This document shows, piece after piece, positions 1 through 8,712 of a stretch of DNA of 64,000 bases. The DNA is taken from assembly GCF_009928415.1 (NCBI RefSeq), contig NZ_JAABNN010000004.1:138828-202827 (forward strand), in the 5' to 3' direction. This DNA is from Bacillus sp. USDA818B3_A (GTDB taxonomy: Bacteria; Bacillota; Bacilli; Bacillales; Cytobacillaceae). Position 1 is the stretch's first letter. Every line of letters begins with the position of its first letter. The notes below the pieces were generated by a model that worked only from the letters and a program-made list of their open reading frames with translations, was not told where the DNA came from and did not search any database. The position numbers were made by a program, and so were the translations under genes.

Positions 1-180
1 ATGAGCCCTATTGTCTACCGACACAGAAGTGTTTTGTCGCGCTCGGGCGTCAATGAGCCCTATTGTCTACCGACACAGAAGTGTTTTGTCGCGCTCGGGC
101 GTCAATGAGCCCTATTGTCTACCGACACAGAAGTGTTTTGAGGTGTCCGGTCGTCAACGGAGCCCTAATGTCTCTTCGGT
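1..180. repeat. 52-bp tandem repeat array, cut by the window edge
   Basis: Copies at 1-52 and 53-104 are identical. The copy at 105-156 matches for about 36 bases and then diverges, and a decayed fourth copy starts at 157 (GGAGCCCTAATGTCT). Each unit contains a short inverted repeat, CGACA...TGTCG, spaced 11 nt. The array runs up to the stop codon of the convergent kinase gene at 182 and continues off the left edge, so total copy number is unknown. Short reading frames through it are repeat translations, not genes. Confidence 0.9.
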
Positions 181-181
181 C

Positions 182-1555
182 TTATTCTTCCTGCGGAAAC
201 CACAAGGTAATACTTGTTCCTTTATTTAACCTGCTTTTTACTTTGATTAGTCCTTTATGGGCATCCATTAAGGCTTTTACAATCGATAAGCCAATCCCTA
301 CCCCGCCTGTTTTTCGGTCACGTGATTTGTCACCACGGTAGAAGCGTTCAAAAATATGCGGGATATCATCGTCAGCCATCCCCGAACCTTCATCTTGAAT
401 GTGAAAACCAACATACCCTTCCATTTCTGATACAACCGAAAGAGTCACATTTTTTCCTGCAGGTGTATATTTTAAAGCATTGTTAAGGATATTGGATAGA
501 ATTTGCATGAGGCGGTCTTTATCTGCCTCAAACAATTCTTCCTGGACAGGCTCCTCAATCTGAAGACCAACACCCTTTTCTTTAAAAATAGGCAAAAACA
601 TTTCCCATAATGCAGCCAGGACACCGCCGGCCTCTAACTCTATTTTTTCCAGTTTAATTTGAGGATTCTCTGCGGCAAGCAGTTTCTCTAATTCATTTAC
701 CAGTCTCACTAAACGCATCAGTTCTTCATGACTTACCTGCAAACGCTGGGGTGTCGGTTCCCAAATCCCATCCTGGAAAGCCTCAATCTGACTTCTCAAG
801 GTGGCAAGCGGCGTCCTGAGTTCGTGGGCGAGGTCGCCTGTAAATTGTTTCCGTAATCGTTCTTCCTTTGCCAAGGATTCCGCCAAATTATTAAATGAGA
901 TCGCAATTTGTTTAACCTCGGCGGGAAGACCGGATAAAGGGATACGGATATCTAAATTATGCTGCTGCAGTTCCTTTGCCGCAAACGATAACTTATTTAA
1001 ACCCGATGTTAATTTTTTTGAAAATAACATACTAAAGACAATGGCCAGGAAAATAGTTAAACAAACGGCTGCCAAGATATATAGTTGAATGGTTTGAATA
1101 AAGGTGTTCTCGTCATCAATTAGTCCTTCTGGATAGATCGCTACTAGTTTCCCGATAACGGCATTGTCTACTTTCAACGTGTAGGATTTACTGTGCCATT
1201 CTTCCCCATTTGGCTCTGGTTCTGTTAATCCAAAACTATTTAACATGCTGCGGATATTAGAAGTATCCATCTGCATCTTCCCATAACGATCATATAATTG
1301 AAAATAAAGCTGATCTGTCATCGCATTCTCATGCAGGAGCCCATATACGGGGTCGCTGGTAAAATGACCATTCAGCCGGTAGTCCTTCTCGATTTCCGTG
1401 ATGATTCTATCAATCTTTTTTTCACGATTTCTATCCAGATAGCTATTAAAACTTTCTTCAAATCCATACTGAATAAAAAAGCTGACAATTAAAATGCCAA
1501 TCATTGAGAGGAGTACTAGATAAAAGAGAATTTTAGACCGAAGCGTTTGCAGCAT
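182..1555 (-). CDS. Sensor histidine kinase, HAMP-HisKA-HATPase type
   Basis: Membrane sensor kinase of 457 aa that would autophosphorylate on His and pass phosphate to the response regulator encoded just upstream. Visible order: TM helix about residues 10-30, extracytoplasmic sensor region 31-155, TM helix 156-178, HAMP 179-231, HisKA with the H-box HELRTPLA (His244), then an HATPase_c domain with N-box (NILNNALKY), G1 (DEGSGM) and G2 (GVGIGLSI) motifs. Its start lies inside the regulator's 3' end (23-bp overlap), which indicates translational coupling. The sensor domain is not one I recognise, so the signal is unknown. Overall it resembles BaeS-type kinases. The 3' end abuts the tandem repeat array. 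Confidence 0.93.
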   Translation of the reverse strand: MLQTLRSKILFYLVLLSMIGILIVSFFIQYGFEESFNSYLDRNREKKIDRIITEIEKDYRLNGHFTSDPVYGLLHENAMTDQLYFQLYDRYGKMQMDTSNIRSMLNSFGLTEPEPNGEEWHSKSYTLKVDNAVIGKLVAIYPEGLIDDENTFIQTIQLYILAAVCLTIFLAIVFSMLFSKKLTSGLNKLSFAAKELQQHNLDIRIPLSGLPAEVKQIAISFNNLAESLAKEERLRKQFTGDLAHELRTPLATLRSQIEAFQDGIWEPTPQRLQVSHEELMRLVRLVNELEKLLAAENPQIKLEKIELEAGGVLAALWEMFLPIFKEKGVGLQIEEPVQEELFEADKDRLMQILSNILNNALKYTPAGKNVTLSVVSEMEGYVGFHIQDEGSGMADDDIPHIFERFYRGDKSRDRKTGGVGIGLSIVKALMDAHKGLIKVKSRLNKGTSITLWFPQEE

Positions 1556-2243
1556 CTAGTACCCCTCCAAATTTATATCCCATCCCAAAAACAGTGACGA
1601 TAAAGTCAGGCTGCCGTGTATCCAGTTCTATTTTTTTACGAAGGTTTTTGATATGGGTATCCACACTACGTTCATAGCCATCATAATACACGCCTTCATC
1701 TTGAATCTTTTCAAGCAGATCCATCCGGCTATAGACACGGCCTGGATTTGCCGCCATGTTTGTTAACAATTTATATTCAATCGGTGTCAAGGTGACATAT
1801 TCTCCATTTATAGTTACTTCTTTTTTTACGAGGTCAATGGCCAGCCTATGTCCATTAAATTCAAGGCGTTCGACTTTCTCTGACTTCTTCACCCGTCTAA
1901 GGATAGCTTGGACGCGAACGACTACTTCTCTCGGACTAAATGGTTTCGTTAAATAGTCATCGGCCCCCATGACGATTCCGTTTATCCGGTCATCTTCTGC
2001 GGATTTGGCTGTCAGCATTAAGATAGGCACATCCGACTCTTTCCGGACCAGCCGGCAAACCTCTTCCCCAGAGATATCAGGCAGCATAAGGTCGAGAATA
2101 ATTAAATCAGGTTCGATTGATTTCGCTTTTTTTAAAGCATCTATTCCATTATCAGCACTATGAATTTCATAACCTTCTCTTTCTAAATACGCTTCGAGGA
2201 CTTCTACTATTCTGCGTTCATCATCTACTAATAAAATCTTCAT
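1533..2243 (-). CDS. OmpR/PhoB-family response regulator
   Basis: DNA-binding response regulator of 236 aa. The N-terminal receiver domain (about 1-115) shows the acidic pair DD (7-8), the phospho-acceptor Asp in LIILDLMLP (about 52), the Thr of LMLTAK and the Lys of LTKPF. The C-terminal winged-helix domain (about 130-228) contains the LTPIEYKLL and VDTHIKNLRKKI motifs typical of OmpR/PhoB. It is first in a two-gene operon and its 3' end overlaps the cognate kinase gene. The extension DAANASV after the winged helix is short and unremarkable. Target genes cannot be deduced from the sequence. Confidence 0.94.
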   Translation of the reverse strand: MKILLVDDERRIVEVLEAYLEREGYEIHSADNGIDALKKAKSIEPDLIILDLMLPDISGEEVCRLVRKESDVPILMLTAKSAEDDRINGIVMGADDYLTKPFSPREVVVRVQAILRRVKKSEKVERLEFNGHRLAIDLVKKEVTINGEYVTLTPIEYKLLTNMAANPGRVYSRMDLLEKIQDEGVYYDGYERSVDTHIKNLRKKIELDTRQPDFIVTVFGMGYKFGGVLDAANASV

Positions 2244-2361
2244 GAATCATCACTCCTCATACGATAACTATATCATCTCAGGTCTGTAATTTTTGTAACT
2301 TCACAAATTCACCACAAGTTCTTCATAACATCTTCAATCTTTTTAGCTACGATAATAATGT

Positions 2362-2411
2362 AAAGAGCAGATACACCTCAAACACCCCAAAGTTTAGATG
2401 GTCAGCTCTTT
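2362..2411 (+). other. Spaced inverted repeat in a gene-free gap
   Basis: AAAGAGC (2362-2368) is mirrored by GCTCTTT (2405-2411) across a 36-nt loop. It lies in the 337-bp gap between the response regulator and the divergent orphan kinase, and upstream of a plus-strand terminator. No open reading frame occupies the gap. It could be part of a small transcript or an operator; neither is proven. Confidence 0.35.
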
Positions 2412-2473
2412 AAAGAGAATATGGTTTTTCAGCCATCTTACTCATCCCAAAAATAATCTCTCTACTATACAAA

Positions 2474-2506
2474 GGGTGTCCCGGTCATGGGGGCACCCAC
2501 TTTTTT
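2474..2506 (+). terminator. Intrinsic terminator without an obvious upstream gene
   Basis: GGGTGTCCC (2474-2482) pairs with GGGGCACCC (2490-2498), with one G-U pair, followed by TTTTTT (2501-2506). This is plus-strand polarity, yet the nearest plus-strand gene starts downstream at 2581. Either it ends a small RNA starting near 2250-2400 or it attenuates transcription into the kinase gene. Confidence 0.6.
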
Positions 2507-2532
2507 CGTAAATTAGCAACAAAATGGCACTT

Positions 2533-2573
2533 GCACCTCACTAAATATTTAGTATCCTAAAAGGGTGAGGTGC
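2533..2573 (+). promoter_or_regulatory. Inverted repeat that covers the kinase ribosome binding site
   Basis: Perfect 9-bp inverted repeat GCACCTCAC (2533-2541) / GTGAGGTGC (2565-2573). The right arm contains the Shine-Dalgarno GGTGAGG for the ATG at 2581. Folded in RNA, it would hide the ribosome binding site; as DNA it could be an operator. The loop contains the palindrome TAAATATTTA. Confidence 0.5.
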
Positions 2574-2580
2574 TAGCAGA

Positions 2581-3951
2581 ATGAACAGAATATCTCTAAA
2601 AATTGGTTTATTATTCTTTTTGGCTATCTGTGTATTAGAAGGCATCTCGATGTTTCTTTTACACAATAATATTATCCATTCACGGGTCCATGAGGAATTA
2701 TCTGCTCTTCAGACGAGAGGCAATAATCATCGGGATGTGCTGGAAGCTTCCTTTCAGGAGGATACCGTGATGCATATTGCGATGATGGAAGCCCGGACGG
2801 ATACACAAGTGGTTCTAACCAAACCAGATGGCTCTATTTATATGTCATCCAATAAAGTGACAGATGAAATGAAAAGTATCATGAAATCCAAGCCTAAGAA
2901 TGTCCCCCACGAAGGGACAATTCTTGAAGAGGATTGGAAGCATGCGAATAATATTGCTTCGATTAGCCCTGTTGTGATTGACGGGAAGATTACCGGCTAT
3001 GTTTATATGTTCCAAACTACGCAGAAAATAAGGGATTTAATTTCTGGTTTAAATCGGCACTTTTTGCTGGCAGGCCTGCTTTCCCTTATTTTCATGATCA
3101 TTATTATTATCTTTTTAACTAGGGCAGTTACCCAGCCGCTTATTCAAATAAGTGCGGCGACGAAACGGATTAGTAAAGGTGAGCTGTCTGTCTCTTTGCC
3201 TAAACTGGGGAAAGATGAAATTGGGGATCTTGGTAAAGCGATTAAGGTGTTAGCGAATGACTTAGAAATCTTAAAGAATGAACGGAATGAGTTTTTGTCG
3301 AGTATCTCTCATGAGCTGAGAACGCCGCTTACGTATATTAAGGGTTATGCCGATATTGCCCGCCGCAAGGATACGGATAATGTGGACAAGGATAAGTATT
3401 TAGAGATCATACATGAAGAGTCGGTGAAGCTTTCTAAGCTTGTCATAGAGTTATTTCATCTGGCTAAGATGGATGAAAACTCATTTTCGATTGAGAAGGA
3501 AGAAATTCATCTTCTCCCCTATTTTCAAACGATCATTGAAAAGGTAACGCCTGCCCTTTGGGAAAATAAGATGAGGCTTGAACTGGATTGTGCTGAACAT
3601 CTTTACGCGAGTATTGATCCCATCCGGTTTGAACAGGTTGTCCTGAATCTTCTTGATAATGCTCGAAAATATTCTGAGCCAAATACGAAAATTATGGTTT
3701 CTGTATTTGAATTTCAAGAAAGGATTCATATTAAGGTTCAAGATGAAGGGAAAGGAATTCCTGAAGAAGATTTGCCGCGGATATTCGAGCGTTTTTATCG
3801 TGTCGATAAATCGAGGGCCCGTGCACTTGGGGGAACAGGTCTTGGGCTTTCGATTGTGAAACAGCTGGTGGAGGCACATGGAGGGACGATTGAGGTAATA
3901 AGCAGTCAAAATGCGGGTACGACATTTGAAATTGTTTTATTAGAAAACTAG
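2581..3951 (+). CDS. Orphan sensor histidine kinase
   Basis: Membrane histidine kinase of 456 aa without an adjacent response regulator. TM helices sit at about 7-27 and 160-180 around an extracytoplasmic sensor of some 130 residues. A HAMP linker (about 180-232) follows, then HisKA with the H-box SSISHELRTPLTYIKGY (His244) and an HATPase_c domain with NLLDNARKY, DEGKGIPEEDLPRIFERFYR and GTGLGLSIVK. The start at 2581 is supported by GGTGAGG 8-10 nt upstream. The upstream hairpin may control translation. Because no regulator gene follows, it probably signals to an unlinked regulator, or its partner was lost; the adjacent regulator at 1533-2243 is divergent and already has its own kinase. Confidence 0.92.
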   Translation: MNRISLKIGLLFFLAICVLEGISMFLLHNNIIHSRVHEELSALQTRGNNHRDVLEASFQEDTVMHIAMMEARTDTQVVLTKPDGSIYMSSNKVTDEMKSIMKSKPKNVPHEGTILEEDWKHANNIASISPVVIDGKITGYVYMFQTTQKIRDLISGLNRHFLLAGLLSLIFMIIIIIFLTRAVTQPLIQISAATKRISKGELSVSLPKLGKDEIGDLGKAIKVLANDLEILKNERNEFLSSISHELRTPLTYIKGYADIARRKDTDNVDKDKYLEIIHEESVKLSKLVIELFHLAKMDENSFSIEKEEIHLLPYFQTIIEKVTPALWENKMRLELDCAEHLYASIDPIRFEQVVLNLLDNARKYSEPNTKIMVSVFEFQERIHIKVQDEGKGIPEEDLPRIFERFYRVDKSRARALGGTGLGLSIVKQLVEAHGGTIEVISSQNAGTTFEIVLLEN

Positions 3952-4004
3952 CCGATTGGCGAGCCCAAAAGGGCGTAGACAGAGGCGTAGTTGCACTTAT
4001 GCCT

Positions 4005-4029
4005 GATAGGAAAGTTATACTTTCCTATC
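4005..4029 (+). terminator. Hairpin after the orphan kinase gene
   Basis: Perfect 10-bp stem GATAGGAAAG (4005-4014) / CTTTCCTATC (4020-4029) with a 5-nt loop, about 55 nt past the stop codon. No T-run follows on the plus strand, so on its own it is a weak terminator. A stronger one lies immediately downstream. Confidence 0.4.
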
Positions 4030-4032
4030 GGC

Positions 4033-4071
4033 AAAAAAGAGACATCGGGGACGTCCCAATGTCTCTTTTTT
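4033..4071. terminator. Bidirectional intrinsic terminator with nested palindrome
   Basis: AAAAAAGAGACAT (4033-4045) pairs with ATGTCTCTTTTTT (4059-4071). The A/T tracts make it work in both directions, serving the plus-strand kinase and the minus-strand protease whose stop codon is at 4077. The loop contains a second palindrome, GGGACGTCCC. Confidence 0.85.
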
Positions 4072-4076
4072 CATTC

Positions 4077-6470
4077 TTATTTGTGGATCCAAACGGCACC
4101 AGCAGAGTTGTCTTTTGCTTCGCCGATGACTTGGAACTTAAGTGGATACTGTGACGGAACTTTTACTCCGGCATCAGGAATTTCTTTGTTAATATAAGTC
4201 TTCGTTGAATCAAATGTCGTTACGCCTGGAAGGCCTTTGTAATCATAGATTCCGCGAGTTGGAGAATCGATATACCATGCAGGTGCCTTGTCCAATGAGA
4301 ACGCTGCATCTGCAACTTGATATCTTACACTTTGATTAATAGATGGTTTACCGGCTAATGTACCGATAATCGCCTCAGGGTGTGCGTCTACCACATTCAG
4401 GAATCCTTCACCAGGGTGAACGCCAGTCCAGTTATCTGTAAACGTATCATCACCATACCAAACTACTAAACCAGTATTATACTTAACACCGCGTGAGAAT
4501 TGTAAAGCTGTATCAGAGCCAGCATAGTTTCTCCACTCTAGGTAATAGTAATGTGGCTTGTTGATAAAGCCATCAGAAACTTCGAACCCATCTAATGTTA
4601 CTTTTGGTGTTCCTTCTGCATCGTCAGAGAAAGTAACTTCGCCATCAACTGTTAATTGAAGGTTATCAAGAGCGAATCCTTCAGGCGCAAGACCACCGTC
4701 TGTTACATATTCAAATACTAACTTCACTTTTTGGCCGGCGAATTGAGTTAAGTTTAAAGACTTATCTTCCCATTGACCTTTTGAAGTTTCAAAGTCACCA
4801 CCATCAGTGTTTTCATCTCCAATCGTATCAAGGAGTACACTTTTACCATCTGCAGTAACAGCATTAACGTAAAGATAATCGTAATCTGTTTCGACTTTAT
4901 AATATTGTTTGTAATCAAATGTAGCAGAAGTTGCATTTGTTAAATCAAAGACTGGTGTTTCCATTACTGTATCAAGGTCATCACCTTTTGTACTGTAATA
5001 GTACTTAGTACCGAATGCTGGAGCAATTCCAGGAACCTTTTTGTTAGGAAGGTTTACTTTTACAATACCAGGATTGTTAGATTTGGTAACACTCTGATCG
5101 ATTACAGCAGCTATACCATTTTTATCGATATCTTCATAGTTTACTTCGGTAATATTCGCCCAATTTCCGCCAATAGTTTTTTGGTAGAATTCTTTTACTT
5201 GTGGAGAGAAACTTGGCGGCTGTGTACCAGCAATATTACCACTCCAGCTTCCTCCGCTCATGATGGACCATTGTTCAACAGTATCACCATGTCCAGTGTA
5301 TTGTGTATCATATTCATCTGGCGCACCTAAATCATGACCATATTCGTGAGCAAATACTCCAACTGCGCCGTCTTCTGGCTCAACTGTATAGTCATAAGCA
5401 GCCATTTTGCCACCCCAGTAATCTACAGAAGCAGTTGTGTTTGCAACTGGATACACACCATTTAATGTCCAGCGGTGTGACCAAATAGCATCATCTCCGA
5501 CTGAACCGCCGCCAGCTTCCTGGCCAACACCTGCGTGAAGAACCATTAAGTGGTCAACTAAACCATCCGGCTCGTTTTGGTTGCCGTCGCCATCCAAGTC
5601 ATATAAATCAAATTCATCATAATCGGCTAGATTCATACCAGAAGCAACCGCTGCATTTAACGCATCCTTTACAAGTCCGCGTGCACCTTTTGTTCCAGGG
5701 GCATTATCATGACCACTTGCACTGTCGCCGCCATACTCAGCAGCTTTTCCTGGTACAGACAACCAATCAGATACCGTACCGTCAACGGTGTAGCTGCCAC
5801 CCGATTGCTCTTCATAATATTGTTTAAATGTTTTTACCTTGTCACCGTTGAAGAGGGTGAAATCTTCATCGCCAAACAACATTTTTTCATAATGTTCTTT
5901 ATTGAAGTCATCCGCATACATATAGCCAGCTTCTTGTTCTACATTATTGTGTTTTAAGTCAGCATACTCTACTAAAAGCACAAGTACCTTATCTTCACGG
6001 ACATCTCCGTTATAGCCAGCCTGTTTTGCAGAATCTACTTTAACAGCTCCAGTAGGCTTGCCTTTTTTGAAGTTTTCGTGTCCTTTTGCAAGCTGCTTCA
6101 TAAGCTTGTCCTTTTGCTTAGTTACAAAGTCTTTTGCTTTTTTATCAAACTCTTGCTGCTGTTTTGTTAAGTTTTTGTCTGCTTTCCCTGGTTTTTGCCC
6201 CTGTTTTTTCTCTATGTAGGCCTTTGCTGCTTTTGTAATTTCTGCAGGTGTTGCATTCTTCGCAATCAGTCCTCTTTTTTGAAGCGCTTTACCAAGACGA
6301 TCGATATCAACTACATTCAAATCGATTGGTGACGATGAGACTGTTGTTGCCGCTGATGCCGGTTTTGGTGCGACCGTACTTCCAGCAAATGCGCCTGCGA
6401 ACATGGTAGTAGCTACCATAGTACTAGCTGCAACGCTGGATAAGACCTTTAAAGTACTTTTCTTCTTCAC
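4077..6470 (-). CDS. Immune inhibitor A family secreted metalloprotease (peptidase M6)
   Basis: Secreted zinc metalloprotease of 797 aa, close to the usual InhA length. A Sec signal peptide is visible (MKKK start, hydrophobic stretch about 8-30, Ala-rich cleavage region near 40). A charged Lys-rich propeptide region follows (about 45-150). The zinc-binding motif HEYGH is at 375-379, followed by DLGAPDEYD as in M6 peptidases. [12 protein letters not shown] near 291-302 resembles a calcium-binding loop. The C-terminal half matches the beta-rich and VEG-type domains of InhA. Homologues degrade antibacterial and host proteins; activity here is inferred from the family. It is monocistronic and ends directly at a bidirectional terminator. 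I see no regulatory site I can name in the upstream gap. Confidence 0.95.
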   Translation of the reverse strand: MKKKSTLKVLSSVAASTMVATTMFAGAFAGSTVAPKPASAATTVSSSPIDLNVVDIDRLGKALQKRGLIAKNATPAEITKAAKAYIEKKQGQKPGKADKNLTKQQQEFDKKAKDFVTKQKDKLMKQLAKGHENFKKGKPTGAVKVDSAKQAGYNGDVREDKVLVLLVEYADLKHNNVEQEAGYMYADDFNKEHYEKMLFGDEDFTLFNGDKVKTFKQYYEEQSGGSYTVDGTVSDWLSVPGKAAEYGGDSASGHDNAPGTKGARGLVKDALNAAVASGMNLADYDEFDLYDLDGDGNQNEPDGLVDHLMVLHAGVGQEAGGGSVGDDAIWSHRWTLNGVYPVANTTASVDYWGGKMAAYDYTVEPEDGAVGVFAHEYGHDLGAPDEYDTQYTGHGDTVEQWSIMSGGSWSGNIAGTQPPSFSPQVKEFYQKTIGGNWANITEVNYEDIDKNGIAAVIDQSVTKSNNPGIVKVNLPNKKVPGIAPAFGTKYYYSTKGDDLDTVMETPVFDLTNATSATFDYKQYYKVETDYDYLYVNAVTADGKSVLLDTIGDENTDGGDFETSKGQWEDKSLNLTQFAGQKVKLVFEYVTDGGLAPEGFALDNLQLTVDGEVTFSDDAEGTPKVTLDGFEVSDGFINKPHYYYLEWRNYAGSDTALQFSRGVKYNTGLVVWYGDDTFTDNWTGVHPGEGFLNVVDAHPEAIIGTLAGKPSINQSVRYQVADAAFSLDKAPAWYIDSPTRGIYDYKGLPGVTTFDSTKTYINKEIPDAGVKVPSQYPLKFQVIGEAKDNSAGAVWIHK

Positions 6471-6678
6471 CTGTTTATTCCCCCCAATTATACATTACAA
6501 AGTTCTTCGATAAGAACAGTGCTCTATCATTTTATCAGACTAGTACAAAAATTGTAAATAATGAAAATATAGTGATAATTTACCAGTTACAAATAGTAAA
6601 TTACTCACTGTTTAGAAAAATGAATCCGCATTCATAGTTCTTTAATCTGTGTGTATTATATTTAATAGATGGCTTTAT

Positions 6679-6707
6679 GCCTGTTTACTAGTTTTCAGGC
6701 CTTTTTT
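6679..6707 (+). terminator. Possible plus-strand terminator in gene-free region
   Basis: GCCTG (6679-6683) / CAGGC (6696-6700) followed by CTTTTTT. The stem is short and no plus-strand gene lies upstream. It is part of the 714-bp gap between the InhA-type protease and the flotillin gene, whose other content is the hairpin repeat array at 6851-7095. Confidence 0.3.
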
Positions 6708-6850
6708 CTACTAGAAGCTAATATTCCGAAACTCGAAATTTGAACCATTTGGACTATACTTTCCCTCGCAAGCTTACTTAGAAGTTGTGGTTCCTAAAAA
6801 AATCAACACTACCTTAAAAAAAGTTCCTTCTATCTCGATCTCGGCGAATG

Positions 6851-7095
6851 ATTGTAATTGAAGTAGTTTCCTATCAGACCAAGTCTTCTTCCAGTTTTCT
6901 GAAATTGTCCTATAAACATGGTCTATTGGACAAAAAACATAGTTATTTGGTTAAAGTGTCCAATAGAAACAAACCTATTGGACAAGATTGTTCAGAAGAC
7001 CAGACAACTGTCCAATAGACTTTCCCTATTAGACAAAGTTTCCTCCTATCTCTTAAAATTGTCTTATATGTTCCAACTAACTATTAGACACAATC
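6851..7095. repeat. Array of ~51-bp degenerate hairpin repeats
   Basis: The motif CTATTGGACAA alternates with its reverse complement. Forward copies start at 6871 (degenerate), 6923, 6974, 7025 (TTAGACAA) and 7081. Reverse copies lie near 6905, 6957, 7009 and 7057. Spacing is 49-52 bp in each orientation, apart from 56 bp to the last forward copy. Units at 6923-6966 and 6974-7018 form perfect 10-bp stems CTATTGGACA/TGTCCAATAG around loops of 24-25 nt. No credible reading frame crosses the array; the 99-aa frame starting at 6918 is just its translation. Confidence 0.8.
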
Positions 7096-7144
7096 AATTA
7101 TTGCTATATTCGAACCATCAGGTATCCACTATTTCTATGAAACG

Positions 7145-7175
7145 AAAAAAAAACCTTATCACAATGGATAAGGTT
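7145..7175 (-). terminator. Terminator of the yuaF-floT operon
   Basis: AACCTTATC (7152-7160) / GATAAGGTT (7167-7175). On the minus strand the stem is followed by a long T tract (A-run from 7145), ten bases past the floT stop. Confidence 0.85.
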
Positions 7176-7184
7176 CTTTATCGT

Positions 7185-8699
7185 TTATTCCGCTTTATTC
7201 TTTATTTCATCTGTTAATTCCTCAATGCTTCTTCTCACATTGGCTTTACCGGAATAATTTTCAATTAATTCCTTCACATCAATGCCGCTGGAAGCCTTCA
7301 AAGACTCTTGCAAGCTTGCCATGAGGTTGGTAGCATAGCCGGTGATTTTATTGGCACCGCCATTCTCACCAGAGCCGCCGCCCGTATCAACAACGGTAAT
7401 TTTGTCAATGTTTGATAATGGAGCCGCCACCTGCTTCGCATACTCTGGAAGCATTTTGACAATCATATCCAAAATAGCTGCCTGACCAAACTGTTCGAAG
7501 GCTTCAGCAATTTTTTCTTTTGCTTCTGCTTCTGCCAGACCTTTTAAGCGGATAATTTCAGCTTCTGTAGAACCCTGTGCTTTTTGCGCTTCCGCTTTAG
7601 CAAGACCATCGAGACGGATCCGTTCTGCTTCGGCCTTTGCCATTGCTTCAATCCGGTATTTATTAGCCTCTGCTTCGGCAATTTCCTTCGCCTTATTAGC
7701 GGCGGCTGATTGCTCTACTGAATAACGATCAGCGTCGGCTTTTTTCTTTACTTCCGAATCATATTGACGTTCACGGCGCAAGATCTCTTTTTCCTCTAGT
7801 TCAATTTGCTTTTGTCTCTCGATGATCTTGATTTGCATTTCCTGCTCGGTTACATCCTGCTTGGATCTTGCACTTTCGAGATCATATGCTTGGTCTGCAC
7901 GTGCTTTGGCAATATCCTGTTCACGGCGGAATTCGGCTATTTTCAGTTGATTAATTTTTTCAGCCTCTGCAATTTCAGTGGCCCGTTCCAATTCACTTCG
8001 CTTTGCTTCTTTTGAGGCTTCCGCTTTTTTAATCCGGGTTTCTTTTTCAGCCTCTGCGGTAGCAATATCAGCATCCCGTTTAACTTGAGCAATCCGTGGT
8101 TTCCCCAGGGAATCCAGATAGCCGTTTTTATCGCGCACATCTTTTATGGTGAATGAAACAATCACTAGCCCCATTTTCGCTAAGTCCTGGGAGGCAACCC
8201 GTTGGACCTCTTGTGAGAATTTATCGCGGTTTTTGTAAATTTCTTCGACCGTCATCGAACCAAGAATGGAACGTAAATGTCCTTCAAGAACCTCTCTCGC
8301 TTCGTTTTCACGATCTTCCTTTGGTTTCCCAAGAAACTGCTCTGCTGCTGTCGCAATCTCGCTTATGGAGCCGCCAATTTTAATAATCGCGACACCATCT
8401 GCCATGACAGGAACCCCTTGCTCGGTATAAACTTCAGGAGTGGTTACTTCCAGTTTACTAGATAACAAGCTTAGTGGTTTCGCTTGTTGAAAGACTGGTA
8501 AAATAAAACTCCCGCCGCCGCGGATAATTTTGATTCTATTACCTGATTCATCGACATGCACGTTCTTATTTCCAAGAAAACTGCCTGTAACAATCAACGC
8601 TTCATCCGGCCCCGCTGTTTTGTACTTCGTAATAAATACACCGATTAATGCCAGCACGATTAACACAACTACCCCAATGATAATCCAAATAAATCCCAT
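7185..8699 (-). CDS. floT: Flotillin-like membrane scaffold protein
   Basis: SPFH/flotillin protein of 504 aa. In the Bacillus family, FloT organises functional membrane microdomains and influences membrane fluidity and signalling. An N-terminal membrane-inserting hydrophobic segment (about 2-22) is followed by the SPFH/band-7 domain (about 30-220) and a long Ala/Glu/Lys-rich coiled coil (about 220-420) with repeated EAE and KAE heptads that mediates oligomerisation. The C-terminus is more polar, with GGGSGENGGANK. It lies 13 bp after the NfeD-like gene, the same order as yuaF-yuaG in B. subtilis, and shares that gene's SigW-type promoter. Start at 8699 fits the conserved N-terminal hydrophobic segment. 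Confidence 0.95.
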   Translation of the reverse strand: MGFIWIIIGVVVLIVLALIGVFITKYKTAGPDEALIVTGSFLGNKNVHVDESGNRIKIIRGGGSFILPVFQQAKPLSLLSSKLEVTTPEVYTEQGVPVMADGVAIIKIGGSISEIATAAEQFLGKPKEDRENEAREVLEGHLRSILGSMTVEEIYKNRDKFSQEVQRVASQDLAKMGLVIVSFTIKDVRDKNGYLDSLGKPRIAQVKRDADIATAEAEKETRIKKAEASKEAKRSELERATEIAEAEKINQLKIAEFRREQDIAKARADQAYDLESARSKQDVTEQEMQIKIIERQKQIELEEKEILRRERQYDSEVKKKADADRYSVEQSAAANKAKEIAEAEANKYRIEAMAKAEAERIRLDGLAKAEAQKAQGSTEAEIIRLKGLAEAEAKEKIAEAFEQFGQAAILDMIVKMLPEYAKQVAAPLSNIDKITVVDTGGGSGENGGANKITGYATNLMASLQESLKASSGIDVKELIENYSGKANVRRSIEELTDEIKNKAE

Positions 8700-8712
8700 C
8701 TCTTCAACCTCC

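Noticed and set aside
11..341. Two overlapping small reading frames (72 and 92 aa) at the left edge
   Set aside because: Both are translations of the 52-bp tandem repeat and run into the antisense of the kinase gene.
6851..7095. CRISPR array
   Set aside because: Repeats are degenerate and alternate in orientation, spacers are not unique sequences of constant length, and no cas genes are near.
6918..7217. 99-aa frame over the hairpin repeats
   Set aside because: It has no ribosome site or recognised family and follows the repeat period.
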